This document shows positions 22,819 through 26,701 of a DNA stretch of 26,701 nucleotides, piece after piece. The translations under genes and the position numbers were made by a program. Below the pieces are notes generated by a model. That model searched no databases. It was not told where the DNA came from and saw only the letters and a list, made by a program, of their open reading frames with translations. The DNA lies in the NCBI GenBank assembly GCA_905215765.1, contig CAJMRP010000010.1, positions 1-26,701 on the forward strand, in the 5' to 3' direction. Positions within the stretch are counted from its first letter, which is position 1. Every line of letters begins with the position of its first letter. The DNA is from an uncultured bacterium (GTDB taxonomy: Bacteria; Actinomycetota; Coriobacteriia; Coriobacteriales; Coriobacteriaceae).

Positions 22819-22842
22819 TTTGTTCGTGTTTTCTAGAACAAA
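22819..22842. repeat. Inverted repeat between the M20 gene and the higBA promoter
   Basis: TTTGTTC (22819-22825) and GAACAAA (22836-22842) flank a ten-base loop. It sits just past the amidohydrolase stop and just upstream of the higBA -10, so it may be a weak terminator or an operator. Confidence 0.4.
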
Positions 22843-22856
22843 TAGTCCTTTGCGCC

Positions 22857-24044
22857 TTAGTCAAGCAAAAGCAATCGTTTGTAGACATCGAGGCCTTTGA
22901 GAAGGATCTCCTCGTCGAAGAGCATGCTATCGGTATGCAGAGCGCTTGTGGCATAGGCGGGACAGCCATCCGAATCACTCGGGTTGTCTTGGTCCTCTGG
23001 CATACCCGTGCCCAGCAGGAAAAACACGCCCGGCAGATGGCGTTGATAGAACGCGAAATCCTCGGCGATCAGCAGCGGTTCCTCCACAAGCTGCAGCCCG
23101 GGCAAGGCAGGCGCGACGCTGACAAACAACTCGGGGTCGTTGTCGACCGGCGGATAGCCCTCGGCAAAGTCGAGATCATACGTGCAGCCCGTTGCGGCAC
23201 AGGCATCGTCCAGCACGCGGCGCACGCCTTCGCGCGCCCGGTCGAACATGTCGTCCGTAAACACACGCAGGCTTCCGACCACATGGGCCTCCCCCGCCAC
23301 CGCGTTGCAAACCGTACCGGCCTGCAGCAGACCAAACTTACCGATACAGGGCTCGTCGGTGCCCAGCTCGTCCATCAGTTCGCGCTCGGCAACCAAGAAC
23401 TTGGCAGCCGCCAGCGCCGCATCGTGCGACTCCTCGACCGGAACGCCATAGGTCTTAGCGATATGGATGCTCGTCCCGTGAATATGAATGTGTGTCTCAC
23501 TCGAACGCGCCAGCAGCGGACCGGAACAACTCGCCAACGTGCCGGCAGGCAGATCGGGCCACACATGGAAGCCAAAAATGCGGTCAGCCCCATAGCGCTC
23601 GAACACACCGCTCTCGCATACCGTCTTGGCACCACCGGTCGTTTCCTCGGCCGGCTGGAACACAAAGAGAACGTTGCGCCTAATGGCGCCCGGCTGCTCG
23701 CGAATCGTACGGTCGACATACGTCGCGGCGGCAAGTGCCATGGCCATGTGTCCGTCATGTCCGCAAGCGTGCATCTTGCCGGGATGGATCGAGGCAAAGG
23801 CCGCTCCCGTCGCCTCCGCGATGGGCAGCGCATCCATATCGGCGCGAATCGCCGTGGCACGCGCGGCACCAACGCCAGCGTCGAAGAAAGCGCAGACGCA
23901 GCTGGGACACGGATGGGTCACCTCGCAAGCGAGCGGCGCCAACACGCCCTCGATATAGGCAATAGTCTGCGGAAGATCGAAATCGAGCTCCGGAATGCGA
24001 TGGAGATCGCGGCGATAGCGACGGAGTTCTTGGAGCTCGGTCAT
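22857..24044 (-). CDS. M20D-family amidohydrolase (aminoacylase / N-acetyl-diaminopimelate deacetylase-like)
   Basis: The 395-residue cytosolic metallohydrolase has RRDLHRIPELDF at the N-terminus, RADMDALPI, the metal-binding HACGHDGH (92-99), QPAEETTGGA with the catalytic Glu pair (133-134), and a C-terminal LHTDSM. M20D enzymes remove acyl groups from amino acids or split dipeptides. Divergence from lysA across 379 bases makes an acyl-diaminopimelate substrate possible but unproven. Start chosen at MTELQEL (24044) with AAGGGA upstream; the longer frame adds 28 atypical residues. Confidence 0.85.
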   Translation of the reverse strand: MTELQELRRYRRDLHRIPELDFDLPQTIAYIEGVLAPLACEVTHPCPSCVCAFFDAGVGAARATAIRADMDALPIAEATGAAFASIHPGKMHACGHDGHMAMALAAATYVDRTIREQPGAIRRNVLFVFQPAEETTGGAKTVCESGVFERYGADRIFGFHVWPDLPAGTLASCSGPLLARSSETHIHIHGTSIHIAKTYGVPVEESHDAALAAAKFLVAERELMDELGTDEPCIGKFGLLQAGTVCNAVAGEAHVVGSLRVFTDDMFDRAREGVRRVLDDACAATGCTYDLDFAEGYPPVDNDPELFVSVAPALPGLQLVEEPLLIAEDFAFYQRHLPGVFFLLGTGMPEDQDNPSDSDGCPAYATSALHTDSMLFDEEILLKGLDVYKRLLLLD

Positions 24045-24154
24045 AGAGAATCCCTTCGTGAGGCGCATCTGTTGCAACTTATTGTGATACAGGATTGTGG
24101 CACACATGTTTCCAGCATATTGCTGCATTTTTTAAACGTTATATACGAATACTC

Positions 24155-24183
24155 TTGTTTGGTAAAGTGCAACGTGATAGGGT
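24155..24183 (+). promoter_or_regulatory. Weak candidate promoter of the lysA riboswitch leader
   Basis: TTGTTT (24155-24160), a 17-base spacer and TAGGGT (24178-24183) would start transcription near the 5' edge of the riboswitch. The hexamers are poor; position is the main support. Confidence 0.35.
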
Positions 24184-24194
24184 CTTTACCACTT

Positions 24195-24351
24195 GATAGA
24201 GGCGCGGGCACGAAGAGCCGCGGGCGAGCCGGCAGGCTTTGACCCCGTGGGGAGGCGAAACCCGCCGAACTGGGTTTTTCGGGCACGAACAACCTGGTGG
24301 GCCTGTGGGAAACACCCACAGGACTGTCTGCAGCAATGCGGGAGCGCTATC
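24195..24351 (+). promoter_or_regulatory. Lysine riboswitch (L-box)
   Basis: Conserved L-box elements appear in order: GATAGAGGCGCG (24195-24206), GAAGAGCC, GGGGAGGCGAAACCCGCCGA, ACTGGG, GGACTGTCTGCAGCAATGCG and GGAGCGCTATC (24341-24351). GATAG (24195-24199) pairs with CTATC (24347-24351) as the closing P1 helix. A competing pairing exists downstream: CGCTATCC (24345-24352) with GGATAGCG (24402-24409), next to the ribosome binding site. This suggests control of translation or of a downstream structure by lysine. The riboswitch ends about 70 bases before the lysA start. Confidence 0.9.
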
Positions 24352-24422
24352 CGGACATTGGGTCCACGCTATGCGGATTCGATGCGCAGATGGCGCCGTC
24401 TGGATAGCGAGGTTTACGGGAC

Positions 24423-25742
24423 ATGGCATTGACCCCCAACGAGGCATATGCGGCCAAGCAGCCGTTTGTGGACAAGGAGACACTCGAGCATATCGTCGAG
24501 CAGTTCCCCACGCCGTTTCATCTATACGACGAGGTGGGCATCCGCCGCAACATGCAAGAAGTGCGCGACGCCTTTGCATGGAACCCGGGCTTTAAGGAAT
24601 ACTTTGCCGTCAAGGCCAACCCCAACCCGGCGCTCATCTCCATTCTCAACGAATACGGCTGCGGCTGCGATTGCTCGAGCTATACCGAGCTCATGATCGC
24701 CCGCTCGCTGGGCATCACGGGACACGACATCATGTTCTCTTCCAACGACACGCCGGCTGCCGACTTTGAGCTCGCCAACAAGCTGGGTGCCATCGTCAAC
24801 TTTGACGACATCAGCCACATCGAGTTCTTTGAGCGTGTTGCGGGGCCCATCCCCAAAACGGTCAGCTGCCGCTTTAATCCAGGCGGCCTGTTCCAACTCT
24901 CCAACGGCATCATGGATAACCCGGGCGACTCCAAATATGGCATGACCACCGAGCAGCTCTTTGAGGCCTTCCGCATGCTCAAGGCCAAGGGCGCCGAGAA
25001 TTTTGGCATCCATGCCTTCCTTGCCAGTAACACCGTCACTAACGACTACTATCCCAAGCTCGCACGCATCCTCTTTAAACTTGCCGTGCGCCTGGAGCGC
25101 GAGACCGGCGCACATGTCGCCTTTATCAATCTGTCCGGCGGTGTGGGTATCCCCTACCTGCCCGAGCAGCAGGCTAACGACATTCACGCCATCGGTGAGG
25201 GCGTACACGCAGCCTACGACGAGATTCTGGTCCCCGCCGGCATGGACGATGTGGCGATCTGCACCGAGATGGGTCGCTTTATGATGGGCCCCTACGGATG
25301 CCTGGTCACCAAGGCCATCCACGAGAAGCAGATCTACAAGGACTATATCGGCGTGGACGCCAGTGCCGTCGATCTGATTCGTCCTGCCATGTATGGCGCT
25401 TACCACCACATTACGGTGATGGGCCAGCCGGGTGGCGACGACAAGACCACAGCGCCCGTCACGGACACCTACGACATCACGGGCAATCTGTGCGAGAACA
25501 ACGACAAGTTTGCCGTTGACCGGATGCTGCCCAAGATCGACATCGGGGATATCCTTTACATCCATGATACTGGTGCCCACGGCTCTGCTATGGGCTACAA
25601 CTACAACGGCAAGCTGCACTGCGCCGAGGTGCTGCTGTGCGAGGATGGCTCTCACCGGTTGATCCGCCGCGCCCAGACCCCCCGCGATTACTTTGCAACG
25701 CTGGACTTTTTGCCCTTTATGAAGCCCCTGTTTGAGGACTGA
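24423..25742 (+). CDS. lysA: Diaminopimelate decarboxylase
   Basis: The 439-residue PLP enzyme of fold type III makes L-lysine from meso-diaminopimelate, the last lysine step. It shows PTPFHLYDEVGI, the PLP-binding Lys64 in YFAVKANPNP, CGCDCSSYTELM, NLSGGVGIPY, a CTEMGRFMMGPYGCLV block carrying the active-site Cys region, and YGAYHHI. A lysine riboswitch directly upstream supports the assignment. The Shine-Dalgarno GAGG lies about ten bases from the ATG. The length is at the upper end of the family. Downstream, 40 bases away, is a small membrane-protein gene on the same strand. Confidence 0.93.
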   Translation: MALTPNEAYAAKQPFVDKETLEHIVEQFPTPFHLYDEVGIRRNMQEVRDAFAWNPGFKEYFAVKANPNPALISILNEYGCGCDCSSYTELMIARSLGITGHDIMFSSNDTPAADFELANKLGAIVNFDDISHIEFFERVAGPIPKTVSCRFNPGGLFQLSNGIMDNPGDSKYGMTTEQLFEAFRMLKAKGAENFGIHAFLASNTVTNDYYPKLARILFKLAVRLERETGAHVAFINLSGGVGIPYLPEQQANDIHAIGEGVHAAYDEILVPAGMDDVAICTEMGRFMMGPYGCLVTKAIHEKQIYKDYIGVDASAVDLIRPAMYGAYHHITVMGQPGGDDKTTAPVTDTYDITGNLCENNDKFAVDRMLPKIDIGDILYIHDTGAHGSAMGYNYNGKLHCAEVLLCEDGSHRLIRRAQTPRDYFATLDFLPFMKPLFED

Positions 25743-25782
25743 TCCGACTTTTTGTATCCTGATAAAAAAAGAGGTGTGACCC

Positions 25783-26181
25783 ATGTTTTTTGGCTTTCAG
25801 CTTACCCTTGGCCTGATGATGGCCTTTTACGGTTTTTCGGTGATGAAAAATCCCCGCGTGTGGGGCGATCAGGGGCGCAGGGCGGTCAAGGCCGAAAACT
25901 TTGAGGAATATTGCCGCCAGAACGGCCAGTTCTTTTTAAAGGCAGGCTGCGTTGTGGCGGTGATCGGTGCACTGGATGCCCTGATCACGCTGGATGCCCT
26001 GCTGTACGCTCTGCTGTACATTTTTGGCTTGGCCTTTGCCTTCTACCCCCTTACCCGCTGGTGCAAGCAGAACGAGGGCTTCTCCTGGCCGTGGCCCCAC
26101 GTCCAGAGCGAGAAAAAGCGCATCAAAGAGCTGCGCCGCGAACAGCAGGCACAGGAGAACGAGGAAAAAGGGGAGAAGTGA
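25783..26181 (+). CDS. Small membrane protein of unknown function
   Basis: The 132-residue protein has three hydrophobic stretches (about 4-21, 50-70 and 72-91) and a strongly charged C-terminal helix (EKKRIKELRREQQAQENEEK). No family is recognised. GAGGTG lies six bases before the ATG. It is probably co-transcribed with lysA, since no terminator lies in the gap, and it is followed by a strong terminator. The residue style resembles proteins of Clostridia. Confidence 0.7.
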   Translation: MFFGFQLTLGLMMAFYGFSVMKNPRVWGDQGRRAVKAENFEEYCRQNGQFFLKAGCVVAVIGALDALITLDALLYALLYIFGLAFAFYPLTRWCKQNEGFSWPWPHVQSEKKRIKELRREQQAQENEEKGEK

Positions 26182-26210
26182 TCCCCCGGATAAAGCATAA
26201 ATAGCAAAAG

Positions 26211-26254
26211 AACAGCTCCCGGTCACGCCGCTTAACGTGACCGGGAGCTGTTTT
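26211..26254. terminator. Bidirectional intrinsic terminator
   Basis: AACAGCTCCCGGTCACG (26211-26227) pairs perfectly with CGTGACCGGGAGCTGTT (26236-26252), flanked by A-rich and T-rich tracts. It serves the small membrane protein gene and the convergent SPFH gene. Confidence 0.92.
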
Positions 26255-26279
26255 AGCTTACTGCTGGATAAGTGGGCGC

Positions 26280-26701
26280 TTACTCGGCGTCCTTCGGGTC
26301 GGTCATCAGCTCCTTGATGCTGGGCACAACGCCGCCCAGATTCTGCAGCTCAGAGGGGATGATGATCTTGGTAGCCTTGCCGTTGGCAACCTTCGCCAGC
26401 GCTTCAAGGCTGCGGATGGCCAGCACCTTGTCGCTGGGCATGGCCTCGTTCAGCAGGCGGATGGCATCGGCGTTGGCCTTCTGCACAGCCAGAATGGCCT
26501 GTGCCTCGCCCTCGGCCTCCAGAATGCGCTGCTGCTTTACGGCATCAGCGCGCAGGATAGCGGCTTCCTTTTCGCCTTCGGCGGCGGTAATGGCAGCCTG
26601 CTTTTCACCGTCTGCCTTCAGGATGACGGCGCGCTTCTCGCGCTCAGCCTTCATCTGCTTCTCCATGGCTTCCTGGATCTCACGCGGCGGGATGATGTTC
26701 T
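26280..26701 (-). CDS. SPFH/band-7 (stomatin-like) protein, C-terminal part (runs off the window)
   Basis: The reading frame is open from the window edge to the stop at 26280; about 140 residues are visible. It begins NIIPPREIQEAMEKQMKAE, the end of a band-7 domain. A coiled coil with repeated EKQAA/EGEK units (DGEKQAAITAAEGEKEAAIL) follows, then a C-terminal KIIIPSELQNLGG. SPFH proteins form oligomeric rings at the membrane and often partner with FtsH-like proteases. The N-terminal membrane anchor is outside the window. Confidence 0.88.
   Translation of the reverse strand, partial: NIIPPREIQEAMEKQMKAEREKRAVILKADGEKQAAITAAEGEKEAAILRADAVKQQRILEAEGEAQAILAVQKANADAIRLLNEAMPSDKVLAIRSLEALAKVANGKATKIIIPSELQNLGGVVPSIKELMTDPKDAE

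Noticed and set aside
22935..24242. Plus-strand frame of 435 codons
   Set aside because: Antisense to the M20D amidohydrolase and runs into the lysine riboswitch.

Overview
The window looks like chromosomal DNA of a high-GC, host-associated anaerobe of the class Coriobacteriia, most like Collinsella. This rests on overall base composition, on the protein style and on the gene types: paired acetate kinases, a wall-anchored C69 dipeptidase, ECF vitamin/amino-acid uptake, and a D-amino-acid wall-bridge gene pair. It is a judgement from the sequence, not a database match.

Layout. Positions 1-88 hold the 5' end of an IS110-family transposase on the minus strand. It is preceded by about 250 bases of GC-rich structured non-coding DNA where this family normally encodes its bridge RNA. 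A stretch with three 62-base-period hairpin units follows (568-753). Then come two tandem acetate kinase genes (814-3335, minus). Next is a minus-strand nucleic-acid-maintenance run: RNase D, a membrane zinc peptidase, exonuclease VII large and small subunits, and a HIT hydrolase (7646 down to 3483). Divergent from it are a diacylglycerol-kinase-type lipid kinase and a 30-residue membrane peptide (7745-8764). After a 300-base leader comes a secreted, LPXTG-anchored C69 dipeptidase (9071-11002).

The regulatory highlight is 11.1-14.7 kb. A 22-residue leader peptide with three consecutive Trp codons is followed by a strong intrinsic terminator. Then come a complete ECF transporter: S component, fused double ATPase and T component. 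This looks like ribosome-mediated tryptophan attenuation of a tryptophan (or related) ECF importer. A second long-range inverted repeat brackets the attenuator, and a 101-base palindrome lies inside the operon.

From 14.8 to 16.9 kb an ATP-grasp ligase and an aspartate/glutamate racemase form a minus-strand pair that suggests D-Asp incorporation into peptidoglycan. They are followed by a MOSC protein, a secreted coiled-coil lysozyme-like wall protein, a transmembrane Ser/Thr kinase with an upstream HTH gene, and a Tat/lipobox lipoprotein whose ribosome binding site is buried in a perfect 14-bp inverted repeat. A HigBA toxin-antitoxin module and a small membrane protein come next, then an M20D amidohydrolase.

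The last 2.5 kb holds a lysine (L-box) riboswitch driving lysA, a small membrane protein, and the 3' part of an SPFH/band-7 gene. The style of these genes and the L-box hint at a Clostridia-like origin (transfer, or a contig join), which I flag but cannot prove. No tRNA, rRNA or CRISPR array was seen.
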